61,010 nucleotides of DNA from Streptomyces sp. GKU 895. GTDB lineage: Bacteria > Actinomycetota > Actinomycetes > Streptomycetales > Streptomycetaceae. Numbering within the stretch: position 1 is the stretch's first letter; the number at the start of each line of letters is the position of its first letter. The DNA is taken from NCBI GenBank assembly GCA_002027195.1, contig MWJO01000040.1, forward strand, positions 1-61,010. The letters are read 5' to 3'. The notes under the pieces are model-generated. The model was not told where the DNA came from and searched no databases. It saw only the letters and a program-made list of their open reading frames with translations. The position numbers were made by a program, and so were the translations under genes. This document shows positions 17,952-27,297 of this stretch, piece after piece.

Positions 17952-18950
17952 ATGATCAACCGCGAGTGGCACCTGCTCAGCCGTCCCGTCGGCTGGCCGA
18001 AGCCCGAGGACTTCGCCCTGGTCGAGGCCGAGGTGAAGCAGCCGGGTGAGGGTCAGGTGCTGGTGCGGAACAAGTACCTGTCGGTGGACCCGTACATGCG
18101 GGGCCGGATGTCGGCCGCCAAGTCGTACGTCGCCCCCTTCGAACTCGGCAAGGTCATGCAGGGCGGCGCGGTCGGCGAGGTCATCGCCTCCGGCGCCGAA
18201 GGCATCGCGGCCGGTGACCACGTCCTGCACTTCGGCGGCTGGCGCGAGTACGCCACCTTCGACGCCGCGCAGGCCGTCAAGGTCGACCCCGACGCCGCGC
18301 CGCTGTCCACCTACCTCGGCGTCCTCGGCATGACCGGCCTCACCGCCTACGCGGGCCTGCTGCGCACCGCCTCCTTCAAGGAGGGCGACAGTGTCTTCGT
18401 GTCCGGCGCGGCCGGTGCGGTCGGCAGCCAGGTCGGCCAGATCGCCAAGCTCAAGGGCGCCTCGCGGGTCATCGGCTCGGCCGGCTCCGACGAGAAGGTC
18501 AAGCTGCTGGTGGAGGAGTACGGCTTCGACGCCGCGTTCAACTACAAGAACGGGCCGGTGAGCGAGCAGCTGCGGGCGGCGGCGCCGGACGGGATCGACG
18601 TGTACTTCGACAACGTCGGCGGCGACCACCTGGAGGCGGCGATCGGCTCGCTGAACCAGGGCGGCCGGATCGCGATCTGCGGCATGATCTCCGTCTACAA
18701 CAACACCGAGCCGGCTCCTGGTCCGAGGAACCTCGCCCGTCTGATCCAGACCCGGGGCCGTATCGAGGGCCTGCTGGTCGGCGACCACTACGACCTGCAG
18801 CCGCAGTTCGTCTCCGAGGTCGGCCCGTGGGTGGCTTCCGGTGCGCTCAAGTACCGCGAGACGGTCGTCGAGGGCATCGAGAACAACCTGGAGGCGTTCC
18901 TCGGGGTCCTGCGGGGCGACAACGTCGGGAAGATGGTCGTCAAGCTGTAG
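17952..18950 (+). CDS. NADPH-dependent reductase (CurA/prostaglandin-reductase-like MDR)
   Basis: Zinc-free medium-chain reductase of 332 residues that reduces activated double bonds such as enals or enones. Signatures are LSRPVGWPKPEDFALVE, the very conserved YLSVDPYMRGRM (about residues 44-55), the nucleotide loop VSGAAGAVGSQVGQIAKLKG and IDVYFDNVGGDHLEAAI. There are no zinc-binding cysteines, as expected. The ATG at 17952 follows AAAGG; an earlier in-frame start would overlap the operator. With the MarR regulator and the peroxidase downstream it looks like an electrophile or oxidant defence group (inference). Confidence 0.9.
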   Translation: MINREWHLLSRPVGWPKPEDFALVEAEVKQPGEGQVLVRNKYLSVDPYMRGRMSAAKSYVAPFELGKVMQGGAVGEVIASGAEGIAAGDHVLHFGGWREYATFDAAQAVKVDPDAAPLSTYLGVLGMTGLTAYAGLLRTASFKEGDSVFVSGAAGAVGSQVGQIAKLKGASRVIGSAGSDEKVKLLVEEYGFDAAFNYKNGPVSEQLRAAAPDGIDVYFDNVGGDHLEAAIGSLNQGGRIAICGMISVYNNTEPAPGPRNLARLIQTRGRIEGLLVGDHYDLQPQFVSEVGPWVASGALKYRETVVEGIENNLEAFLGVLRGDNVGKMVVKL

Positions 18951-19061
18951 GGCTTCCGGTTGCAGGGCTTCCGGGTTGTTTCCGGCATGCGGTAACTTCT
19001 TTCCGAAACCGTCGTCGATCGTGGGCGCGAGTCGTGCGGCGGACCTAGGAGGAAGTACCGC

Positions 19062-19481
<420 letters not shown>

Positions 19482-19503
19482 GTACGTTCGTTCACAGCAC
19501 GGA

Positions 19504-19536
19504 GGCCGCACCCTTGGACGTGGGGTGCGGCCTTTT
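19504..19536 (+). terminator. Rho-independent terminator after ohr
   Basis: A 10-bp stem (GGCCGCACCC with GGGTGCGGCC, 19504-19513 and 19523-19532) is followed at once by TTTT. It is among the most canonical terminators in the window. Confidence 0.85.
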
Positions 19537-19614
19537 GCGTGGGGTGGGTTGAGAAGGTGCCTCCCGCAGTTGGCGTGCCGAATATCTGGCTCGGTCGCCT
19601 TCGGGGCGCTCTCA

Positions 19615-19682
19615 GCCGGTGTCGGGACGGCGATCGTGCTCGACCCTTCGGGCCTCCGCGCGTTCGCCGTCCCGACACCGGC
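19615..19682. repeat. 18-bp perfect inverted repeat in a 279-base gene-free stretch
   Basis: GCCGGTGTCGGGACGGCG (19615-19632) pairs perfectly with 19665-19682 around a 32-base loop. It lies between convergent ohr and the serine hydrolase (19482-19760 holds no gene). ohr already has its own terminator, so this may terminate the leftward hydrolase transcript or be a mobile palindromic repeat. Confidence 0.7.
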
Positions 19683-19760
19683 GCGCCCCTACGGCTCCCT
19701 CCCGGCCGATGGCCCGCAGACAGTGGGACGTGGTGGGCCTGTGCCGTGGGGTTTTGGGTT

Positions 19761-20912
19761 TCAGTGGGCCAGCGCTGCTGTGTGTACCGCTCTGACCAGG
19801 GCGTTGTTTTCTGGGGCTGCTCCGCCTGGGAAGGCGAGGCGGCGGCGGGTGTAGCCGTAGGCCAGGCCGCTGCGGGGGTCGGCGAAGCCCTGGGAGCCTG
19901 CTGCGCCGCTGTGGCCGAAGGCGCCGGCGCCCAGGAAGGGGTGCCAGGTGTCGGCCGTGGCCTGGAAGCCGAGGCCGTAGGAGCGGTGGGCGCGGGCGAT
20001 CAGGTCGTAGCCGATGGAGTGGATCTGGCCCACCTCGGCGATCGTGTCCGGTTTGAGGAGGGGTGGGCGGTCGTTCAGTTCGCTGATGGCTGCGGCGTAC
20101 ATTCCGGCGAGGCCTCTGGCCGCGGCCACTCCGCCCGCGGAGGCCGGGCCCTTGGCGCGTACCTCGCGGGAGTTGGCGTAGTCGACGAGGTCGCCCGTGT
20201 CCGGCACGTGCGCGTTGAACGCGATCGAGGTCAGGGTGTGCGGGCCCTGGGGCGACGCGTCGATGAGGGATTGCTGCTCGGGGGTGGGGAGCATCGGCTG
20301 GACGGGGCGGTAGCGGGGTTCCTGGGAGGCGGGGAGGCCCAGGTGGAAGTCGAGGGCGTAGGGGGCGCGGACTCGGTCTTCCCACAGGTCCTGGATCGTG
20401 CGGCCCGTGGCGCGGCGGACCACCTCGCCGGTCAGGGCGCCTATGACCAGCGCGTGGTAGCCGAAGGCCGTGCCGGGGCGCCAGAACGGGCGCTGGTCGG
20501 CGAGGCGTTCGGCGATCAGGCGGTCGTCGGCCATCTCGGCGCGTGAGAAGCCCGCGTCCAGGCCGACCAGGCCCGCGCGGTGCGCGAGCAGGTCGCGGAG
20601 GGTGAGGCCGCCCTTGCCCTCGGCCCCGAACTCCGGCCAGTAGTAGGTCACCTTGCGGTCGAGTTCGAGCGTGCCGTCCTGGACCAGGAGCGCCACCACG
20701 AGGTGCGCGGCGCCCTTCGTCGAGGAGAAGACGGCGTGGAGGGAGTCCGCCTCGTTGCCGTCGCCGGTCCACAGGTCGACGACCCTGCGGCCGTGCACAT
20801 AGGCGCACAACTGGCCCTCGTAGTCGAGGCGTTCACCGGCCACGAAGGCGGCGAACTCCTCGCGCACCGCCTCGAAGCCGTCGGCGACGGTGCCGTGGAT
20901 CTCCTGCGTCAT
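19761..20912 (-). CDS. Serine hydrolase of the beta-lactamase/EstB family
   Basis: Penicillin-binding-protein-like esterase or peptidase, 383 residues, no signal peptide, so cytoplasmic. The nucleophile motif SxxK is SSTK in HAVFSSTKGAAH (about residues 65-75), followed by LTLRDLLAHRAGL and the second catalytic tyrosine in GYHALVIGALTGEVV (YxA rather than YxN). A Gly-rich C-terminal block (FGHSGAAGSQGFADP) supplies the third motif. This arrangement fits EstB-type esterases rather than resistance beta-lactamases. The ATG overlaps the stop of the M14 peptidase gene (ATGA). Confidence 0.88.
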   Translation of the reverse strand: MTQEIHGTVADGFEAVREEFAAFVAGERLDYEGQLCAYVHGRRVVDLWTGDGNEADSLHAVFSSTKGAAHLVVALLVQDGTLELDRKVTYYWPEFGAEGKGGLTLRDLLAHRAGLVGLDAGFSRAEMADDRLIAERLADQRPFWRPGTAFGYHALVIGALTGEVVRRATGRTIQDLWEDRVRAPYALDFHLGLPASQEPRYRPVQPMLPTPEQQSLIDASPQGPHTLTSIAFNAHVPDTGDLVDYANSREVRAKGPASAGGVAAARGLAGMYAAAISELNDRPPLLKPDTIAEVGQIHSIGYDLIARAHRSYGLGFQATADTWHPFLGAGAFGHSGAAGSQGFADPRSGLAYGYTRRRLAFPGGAAPENNALVRAVHTAALAH

Positions 20913-23464
20913 CCGCTCTCCTTGACTGCTGCCATGCTGAACAATGCCCTTGCCACCTGCGGGAATTCTCCCTTCGGATGGTCCCGGAAGAGAGGCTCGG
21001 TGCCGAAGAGGACCGCGTGCGGACCGCTGATCACTGCGGGTTGTCCGGCCGCGGCCGAGGGGCCGCCGGTGCCGTCCTCCAGGGGGCGCCAGTGTCCGGA
21101 GACCAAGGGGTTGCCGGTCGCGTACGACTGTTCGATGCGGATCTGCGGTCCTAGCTCGGTGAACCAGACGGGGGCGTACACGAAACCGTAACCCGGTGTG
21201 CCGGTGGTGATCGGGCCCGCGTTCACCATGCGGACCACGCCGTTCGCGTCCCCGTTGCCCTCGACGGGCTTCGCGGCCAGGAGGCCGGTGGCGGTGCTCA
21301 GTTCAGCCCCGCCGATGCCCCGTCCGACCAGGCCGTGGCCGGACGAGGGGGAGAGGAACGCGTCGAGGGCGTTGCGGGCGGGTGTGGTCAGGTCGCCGTA
21401 CGCCAAACCCGCCGACACCATCAGGACATCCGCCGCCGACCAGTCGAAGCCCGCGTTGAGCACGGCCGTCGACACCGGTGTGACCTCGAAGTTCATCTCG
21501 CGCAGGGCGAAGAGCTCACCCGGGGTGACCGCGGCGGCCACGCGGGTGCGGTGCAGCGGGGTGGCGCCGGTGAGGCGGGTGGCGTCGAAGGTGACGCCGT
21601 GGGCGCGGGCGAGGGCCGTGGCCTTCGAGCGGGCCGACGCCGGGACGATCGCGGTTCCGCCGTCCGCCGTGGCGCGTACCGGAACGCCTTGCTGGAGGAG
21701 GGAGTTGAGAGCCGCGATCGCCGCCGGGTCGTCGAGCCGCAGGCTCAGGTCGCCGTGCGGGGCGACCCGGCCGACGGAGGTGGCTTTCCGTACGGGGCGC
21801 AGGGGGAGGCCCGTGAGCTTTCCCGTCGGCAGGGACGTCACCGCGGCGCCCCACAGACGGCCCAGGCTCCAGCCCGAGATGTCGTACATCACCGACACCT
21901 TGTCGCTGATGTCGCGGCCGTCCGCCAACAGGACGTTCGCCAGGCCGCGTTTGGGCTGGTGCATGTCGACGAGGTACGAACCCTTCGGGTACGTGCGGCC
22001 GGACAGGCGGAAGGCCTTGGTGGCGCGGGTGACCCGGACGTCGTTGGCGAGGAGGTGGTCCACGAGGCGGGCGGCGGCCGTCTTGCCGGACGGGATCACG
22101 TAGGCGCGGGGGAAGGTGGTCGTGTAGACGTCCTCCGGGCCGATTCCGGGTACGCCCGGCACTGTCTTCGCCGACACCGGTACCTGCGCGGCGCCTGCCG
22201 CCCCGCGTCGGAAGACCTCGATCTGGTCGGCGACGAGCGATGTACGGCGCGTCCGTACGAAGTCGAGCGTGGCGCGGATCGCGGCGCCGGCCACGGCCGT
22301 GTTGACGGCCGAGCGGCGGCGGAGTTCCTCGACCGGGAGGTTGGTGTAGGCCGAGTTGTTCACCTGGAGCGGGATCTCGACCGTGTGCGCGGCGACCGTG
22401 CCGTGGAAGGCCGCGTACTGCGGTGTGAAGATGGGCGGCCAGTCGTCCCAGCCCTCCTGCTGGTCCCGGAAGGGGATCTGGGCCGGCTCCACGCCGTCCT
22501 CGGCGGGTGTGTAGCCGAGGCCGTTGACGGCGGCCTCCATGCCGAGCGCGTTGGCGTAGGTGTTCTTCAGGAAGAGGTCGTACTCGTAGTTCTCGCCGTG
22601 CGGGGGCGTGGTGGGCTCGATGAGGGTGCCGTTGACGTACCCGTGCAGGTCGAGCATCACGGTCGGCTGCTTGTCGATCTCGATCTGCCGCATGGCCCGG
22701 GTCTCGGGCTGGGAGGCGGTGACGAAGTCCCGGTTCAGGTCGAAGCCGTTGGCGTTCGCGCGGGTGCCGGCGATACGGCCGTCGGGGTTGGCCGTGATGT
22801 TGAAGTACAGGCGGGAGTGGGCGAGGAGGTCCGCCGTGCGCTTGTCCTTGGCGGTGGCGAGCTGCTCGATCAGCTTGAGGGAGGCGTCGGTGCCCTCCCA
22901 CTCGTTGCCGTGGATGTTGTTGTTGAAGAAGACGGGGGCCTTGTAACTCGCCTTGATCTCGCGTGACTTGGCAGCAGCGGCGGGCGCGTTCTCGATGAGG
23001 TCGCGCATCCGCTGCTGGGCGCGGGCCTGGCGGGCGGTCTCCGGGGCGGTGACGGTGACGAGGTAGAGGCGGTGCCCGCCCGCCGACGTGCCGGTCACCT
23101 CGACGCTCACCCGGTCGCCGAGTGCCTGGATCGCGTTCAGCTCGGGGGCGATCGCGTGGTACGGGGTGAGGCCGAGCTTGAGGGACTTGTCGGCCGGGTT
23201 CTCAGGGTCGGGGGACAGCACCTGCTCGCGCGGATAGCCGGTGACCTTCGGTCCGCCGGCGGGGGCGTCGGTGCCGAGGGCCCGCGGGCGGCGCTCGCGG
23301 GGGCTTGGGCGGCGCGCTCGGTCGAGGGCGGGCTCGTGACGGGTGGGGGACGGCTCGGGGTCGGCCCCGGCCTGGTGGGGGGTGAGGAGCAGGGACCCCG
23401 CCGTGGTCAGGGCGAGGGCGGCGATCAGTACGGGTCTCGCAGGGGTGGTGCTCGTGGTGCGCAC
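20909..23464 (-). CDS. Secreted M14 zinc carboxypeptidase
   Basis: Large exported metallopeptidase of 851 residues. The GTG at 23464 follows GGAGGAGG with eight-base spacing and puts a signal peptide (PVLIAALALTTAGSLLLTPHQAGA) at the N-terminus; earlier in-frame starts would hide it. The zinc site is HGNEWEG (His and Glu) plus the later His of LDLHGYVNG; GFDLNRDF holds the substrate-binding Asn-Arg; VAAHTVEIPLQ holds the catalytic Glu. After about residue 420 comes a long C-terminal region with no motif I recognise, perhaps beta-sandwich domains. Cotranscribed with the serine hydrolase, an odd pairing of a secreted and a cytosolic enzyme. Confidence 0.9.
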   Translation of the reverse strand: MRTTSTTPARPVLIAALALTTAGSLLLTPHQAGADPEPSPTRHEPALDRARRPSPRERRPRALGTDAPAGGPKVTGYPREQVLSPDPENPADKSLKLGLTPYHAIAPELNAIQALGDRVSVEVTGTSAGGHRLYLVTVTAPETARQARAQQRMRDLIENAPAAAAKSREIKASYKAPVFFNNNIHGNEWEGTDASLKLIEQLATAKDKRTADLLAHSRLYFNITANPDGRIAGTRANANGFDLNRDFVTASQPETRAMRQIEIDKQPTVMLDLHGYVNGTLIEPTTPPHGENYEYDLFLKNTYANALGMEAAVNGLGYTPAEDGVEPAQIPFRDQQEGWDDWPPIFTPQYAAFHGTVAAHTVEIPLQVNNSAYTNLPVEELRRRSAVNTAVAGAAIRATLDFVRTRRTSLVADQIEVFRRGAAGAAQVPVSAKTVPGVPGIGPEDVYTTTFPRAYVIPSGKTAAARLVDHLLANDVRVTRATKAFRLSGRTYPKGSYLVDMHQPKRGLANVLLADGRDISDKVSVMYDISGWSLGRLWGAAVTSLPTGKLTGLPLRPVRKATSVGRVAPHGDLSLRLDDPAAIAALNSLLQQGVPVRATADGGTAIVPASARSKATALARAHGVTFDATRLTGATPLHRTRVAAAVTPGELFALREMNFEVTPVSTAVLNAGFDWSAADVLMVSAGLAYGDLTTPARNALDAFLSPSSGHGLVGRGIGGAELSTATGLLAAKPVEGNGDANGVVRMVNAGPITTGTPGYGFVYAPVWFTELGPQIRIEQSYATGNPLVSGHWRPLEDGTGGPSAAAGQPAVISGPHAVLFGTEPLFRDHPKGEFPQVARALFSMAAVKESG

Positions 23465-23634
23465 GGGTCGTACCTCCTCCGGGAGCTTCCTGAGATCGGT
23501 ACGGCGACATGTACCTGTTCGACTCAACCGGAACAAGAGGGAGTTGGTGTCACGGATGCCCCGGATGGCGCATCCCGCCGGCCCCGGACCGGGCATGCTG
23601 AAGGCGAACGAGCCGAGGACGAGGAGAGCCACCC

Positions 23635-24500
23635 ATGGCAACCATCCCTTCGCTCCCCAGCAGGGACGACGTACTGCGCATGGCCCGCAGCACGACGGAC
23701 ATCACCGGCCAACTCCTGGACACCGCGGGCAACATCACCCGGATCGCGATCAACACCTTCGACCCCAGAGACGGTTCCGGCCAGGAGGTGCTCCGGGTCC
23801 TGCGGCAGACCACCGCCGAACTGGCCGAGGCCAGCGCCTCGCCCCAGGCGCAGGAGGCGTTCTACCGCATCGTCGACACCCTGACCCGCCTCGGCACCAG
23901 CGGCGCCCCCCCTCGCCGTGCACCCGGTCAGCCAGCCGGCCCAGGCCCTCCTCACCGCGCTGGGAGACAGCCTGCTGCCGGTGCTGGACGCGGTGGAACC
24001 GGCGGTGGAGGAGTTCGCCACGGCACTGGGCGACCTGGTCGAGGCCAGTTCCCCGCTGCTCCCCGCGGCGGCGGGCCTCGCGGCCGGCGCCCTGCTCGCC
24101 CTCACCCCGCTGATCCGCTCGGCGGCGGAGGTCCTGCGCGACTCCTCCCCCGAACTCCGCCGTATCGCCGACGCGTTGACGGCCGCCCTGGCCCCGCTGA
24201 TGCCGCTCCAGGTGGCGCTGGCGGAACGGGCGGCCGGGGCGGGCGCGGGCGTCGTCCGCGCCTCCCTTCAGCCCCTCGCCGACCTCACGGAGGCGGCAGC
24301 CGCGACGGCCAAGGCGGCCGGACCGGTGGCTGGTCGCGGGCGAGGAACTGCTGGTGGCCGGCCTCGAACACCTCCAGCCGCTCCTGCTGGCCGGCGCCTC
24401 CCGCGCGGGCCGGGTCGCCCGGGCGGCGGCGGTACGGGTGTCGGCGGCGGCGAGCCCGGCGGCGGAACCGGGGGTGGTGGTGTCGGTGGCGGCCGTGTGA
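23635..24500 (+). CDS. Conserved actinobacterial protein of unknown function, broken by two single-base insertions
   Basis: I do not recognise the family. As written the frame is lost twice. In the seven-C run at 23906-23912, removing one C gives GTSGAPLAVHPVSQPAQALL. At 24325-24326, removing one G gives AAGPWLVAGEELLVAGLEHLQ and a stop at 24498-24500. The restored protein of about 287 residues is Ala/Leu-rich and mostly amphipathic helix, with no membrane segment or signal peptide. Its start, MATIPSLPSRDDVLRMARS, resembles the leader of polyhydroxyalkanoate- or membrane-associated helical proteins, but that is weak. The ATG at 23635 has GAGGAG upstream. Divergent from the M14 gene. Confidence 0.65.
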
Positions 24501-24554
24501 GCGGTGGTGGAGGTGGCGGCCGTGTGAGGGTGATGGCGGTGGCGGCCGTGTGAG
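24485..24554. repeat. Three copies of a 17-bp repeat
   Basis: GGTGGCGGCCGTGTGAG occurs at 24485-24501, 24512-24528 and 24538-24554 (periods 27 and 26). The first copy contains the restored stop of the preceding gene. Confidence 0.75.
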
Positions 24555-24612
24555 CGGCGGGGTGGTGGCCACGACCGCGAGCCCCGTCCCGGCCGACCGA
24601 TAGAGTTCGGCC

Positions 24613-25398
24613 ATGCGCGATCTTGGGGTGGGGTTCACGTACCTCCTGAAAGGCCAGCGGTGGGTGGCCCGGCACGGCAAACAGTACGAGTTCGGGCTGA
24701 TCCCGGGGCTCATCACCCTCGTTCTCTACGGGGCGGCCCTGGTGTCGCTCGCGATCTGGGGGGACGACCTCGTCGGCTGGGCGACGCCGTTCGCCGACGA
24801 CTGGTCGAGCCCCTGGGCGGGCATCTTCCGCGGGTTCCTCACCGTCGTGCTGTGGGCGCTCGCCCTGCTCCTCGCGGTCCTCACCTTCACCGCGGTCACG
24901 CTGCTGATAGGCCAGCCCTTCTACGAGAGCCTGTCGGAGAAGGTCGACCGTGACGTCTCCCCGGACGGCACCGCCCCCGAGTCGGACCTCCCGCTCTGGC
25001 GGGAGCTGTGGATCTCCGCGCGGGACAGCATCAGGATCCTTTTCCGTGCGCTGCTGTGGGGCGTCCTGCTCTTCGGCCTCGGCTTCGTCCCGTTCGTCGG
25101 GCAGACCGTCGTCCCCGTCATCGGCTTCTTCGTCACCGGCTTCTTCCTCACCGAGGAACTCGTCGCCGTCGCGATGCAGCGCCGCGGCGTCGAACTCCGC
25201 GACCGGCTCGCCCTGCTCCGCTCCCGCAAGACCCTGGTCTGGGGCTTCGGCACGCCCCTGGGCCTGGCCTTCCTGGTCCCGTTCGTCGCGGTGTTCCTGA
25301 TGCCGGGCGCGGTCGCGGGCGCCACCCTCATGGCCCGCGAACTGCTGGGTGAGGAGACCCGGGACGACTCGAACGACGTGGAGGACGTCACCTCGTGA
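24613..25398 (+). CDS. EI24/CysZ-family integral membrane protein
   Basis: Membrane protein of 261 residues with about six hydrophobic segments. It starts GVGFTYLLKGQRWVARH and contains the family stretch LLIGQPFYESLSEKVDRD and RILFRALLWGVLLFGLGFVPFVGQTVVPVIGFF. CysZ homologues conduct sulfate, but actinobacterial members are untested, so the substrate is open. The C-terminus is acidic and cytoplasmic. Its stop overlaps the GTG of the LysE-type exporter (GTGA), which suggests co-translation of two membrane proteins. Confidence 0.85.
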   Translation: MRDLGVGFTYLLKGQRWVARHGKQYEFGLIPGLITLVLYGAALVSLAIWGDDLVGWATPFADDWSSPWAGIFRGFLTVVLWALALLLAVLTFTAVTLLIGQPFYESLSEKVDRDVSPDGTAPESDLPLWRELWISARDSIRILFRALLWGVLLFGLGFVPFVGQTVVPVIGFFVTGFFLTEELVAVAMQRRGVELRDRLALLRSRKTLVWGFGTPLGLAFLVPFVAVFLMPGAVAGATLMARELLGEETRDDSNDVEDVTS

Positions 25399-26009
25399 CC
25401 GAGATACTCGCCGTCGCCGTCATCACCGTCCTGGCCGTCATCGCCCCCGGCGCCGACTTCGCCATGGTCGTCCGCAACAGCTACCTCCACGGCCGCCGCA
25501 CCGGCGTCCTCGCCGCGACCGGCGTCGCCGCGGGCGTCCTGGTCCACGTCACGTACACGATGCTCGGCGTGGGCCTGCTGATCGCCTCCTCCACCTTCCT
25601 GTTCACGGTCATCAAGCTGGTCGGCGCCGCCTACCTCGTGTACATCGGCATCCGCACCTTCCGCGCCCGGGGCGAGGTCGAGGTCGACCTGGAGACCACC
25701 TCGGACCTCACCCCGCTCCAGGCCCTGCGCTCCGGCTTCCTCACCAACGTCCTCAACCCCAAGACGACCCTCTTCGTCGTCTCGACCTTCGCCCAGGTCG
25801 TCAGCCCCGGCACCCCGGTCTACCAGCAGGTGGGCTACGGCCTGTTCATGTCGCTGGCCCACCTGCTGTGGTTCGGCGTGGTCGCGGTCTTCTTCTCGCA
25901 CGACCGGATGCGCACCCTGATGCTGCGCGGCCAGAAGGTCCTCAACAAGGTGATCGGTTCGGTCCTGGCCGGCCTAGGCATCAGCCTCGCGTTCGCTCCG
26001 TCGCACTGA
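25395..26009 (+). CDS. LysE/RhtB-family amino-acid exporter
   Basis: Membrane exporter of 204 residues with about six transmembrane segments, the normal RhtB length. Motifs are VIAPGADFAMVVRNSYLHGRR (the PGxDxxxV motif), GVAAGVLVHVTYTMLGV and GFLTNVLNPKTTLF (NPK). Exports amino acids or analogues; the substrate is not predictable. The GTG overlaps the EI24 gene stop, and the 3' end overlaps the convergent peptidase-C15-like gene by 29 bases. Confidence 0.92.
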   Translation: MTEILAVAVITVLAVIAPGADFAMVVRNSYLHGRRTGVLAATGVAAGVLVHVTYTMLGVGLLIASSTFLFTVIKLVGAAYLVYIGIRTFRARGEVEVDLETTSDLTPLQALRSGFLTNVLNPKTTLFVVSTFAQVVSPGTPVYQQVGYGLFMSLAHLLWFGVVAVFFSHDRMRTLMLRGQKVLNKVIGSVLAGLGISLAFAPSH

Positions 26010-27217
26010 CGGCGACCGTCAGGATCGCCCGCACCTGCGCGATGATGTCGAGCCGGTTCGCCACGAACTGCGGGTCGGTCACCTCGGTCGTGTTCCCGGC
26101 CCCGAACTGCAGCACGGGCGTGTGCACATGGCCGCCCGGCAGCCGGTCGTGCAGTCCGAGCCGGTCCCGCAGCAGCGTGGCGCGGTAGGCGATCTCGTTC
26201 GACAGATAGTCGCCGCCGCCCCCGGCCCGGGCCGTCGACCCTGCCGTCGGCCCGTCCGGGCGGACGACGGGATCGGTCGCTCCGGCCGGTATCTCGGTCA
26301 CGCTCGTGTTGTCGTAGACGGGGAACCGGCCGGTGGCCGCGGCCACGATCGCCTTGTACGGCAAGGTCGTCGTCGTCCACTGCGGCTGTGAGGCCGGATC
26401 AGTGACGGGTATGGTCTCGGTCCGGCTCACGTTCTCGTTGTCCCCGAACCCGCCCCGCCAGGCCCCGTTGGTCCGCTCGACGTCGAACCTGCCGACCCGG
26501 CCCTGGCTGACGGTCGTGAACAGATCGACCTTCTTCAGATACGGCCGCAGCGTCCGCTCCACCGTGCCGTCCGCGAAGTCCCGCCACCGCACCGGGAACA
26601 CGGCCGTCTCCACCCGGGCCGGCCCGTCCGCCGTCTCGATCACCGTCCCGTCGAGCGCGAGCGCGGTCGCCCCGGACGGGTTGGAGATCCGGATGTCCCG
26701 ATCGAGCGTGAACGGATCGAACCCGGTGACGAGCACCCGCTTGTGGGGGCCCCTGGGGTAGCGGATATCGGTCTGCCCGCGCGAGGTCCGCTCCAACTGG
26801 TCGAGCAGAGAGGTCCGTTGGGCGTCACTGAGCCCGAACTCCGGTTCCCAGCCCCGCACCTCCTTGGTCATTCCCAACCGCGCCCAGTACAGCGGCCGGT
26901 CATCGTCCCGACTCAGATCCCCCGCCCGCGGGCCCCCGCCCCTGCGCCCGGTCCACGGCCCGCTCCCACAGCGCCGACCCTGCGTGTACGACGATCCGGC
27001 GGGCCTGCGCATAGCTGTGCGCCGAGCCGAGCGCCCGTGCGAACTCCGGTGCCACGGAGTCGAATCCGGACCGCCGGAGAATCTCCTGCGGCACCGCGTT
27101 GCCGAGCCGCTGCTCCTCGACGGTGGCGGTGGCCGCCTGGGCCGGGTGTGGGGCGGCCGTGAGTCCGGCCACCAGGGCGAATCCGAGGACGCCGATCCGA
27201 ACGCGGAGAGAAGTCAC
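25981..27217 (-). CDS. Exported peptidase-C15-like (pyroglutamyl-peptidase fold) protein with Cys-to-Ser change; one extra base breaks the frame
   Basis: Starts at a GTG (27217) behind GGAGG with a clear signal peptide (LGFALVAGLTAAPHPAQA). The frame is lost at the C/G runs 26919-26937; dropping one base joins RGPAGG to DLSRDDDRPLYWARL and gives about 411 residues. The C-terminal half is C15-like: VLVTGFDPFTLDRDIRISNPSG, VSQGRVGRFDVERTNGAW (general-base Glu region) and GGHVHTPVL (catalytic His). The catalytic Cys of the YLCN motif is Ser here (GDYLSNEIAYR), so cysteine-peptidase activity is doubtful. Export is also unusual, since known Pcp enzymes are cytosolic. Nothing links it to neighbouring genes. 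Confidence 0.8.
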
Positions 27218-27297
27218 GGGAGTTCAGCCTCCGTATGGTGTGGGGGGAGTGGGCTGAGTATGGCGTGACGGAAGTGACCTACGCCATGGGGCGTGGT

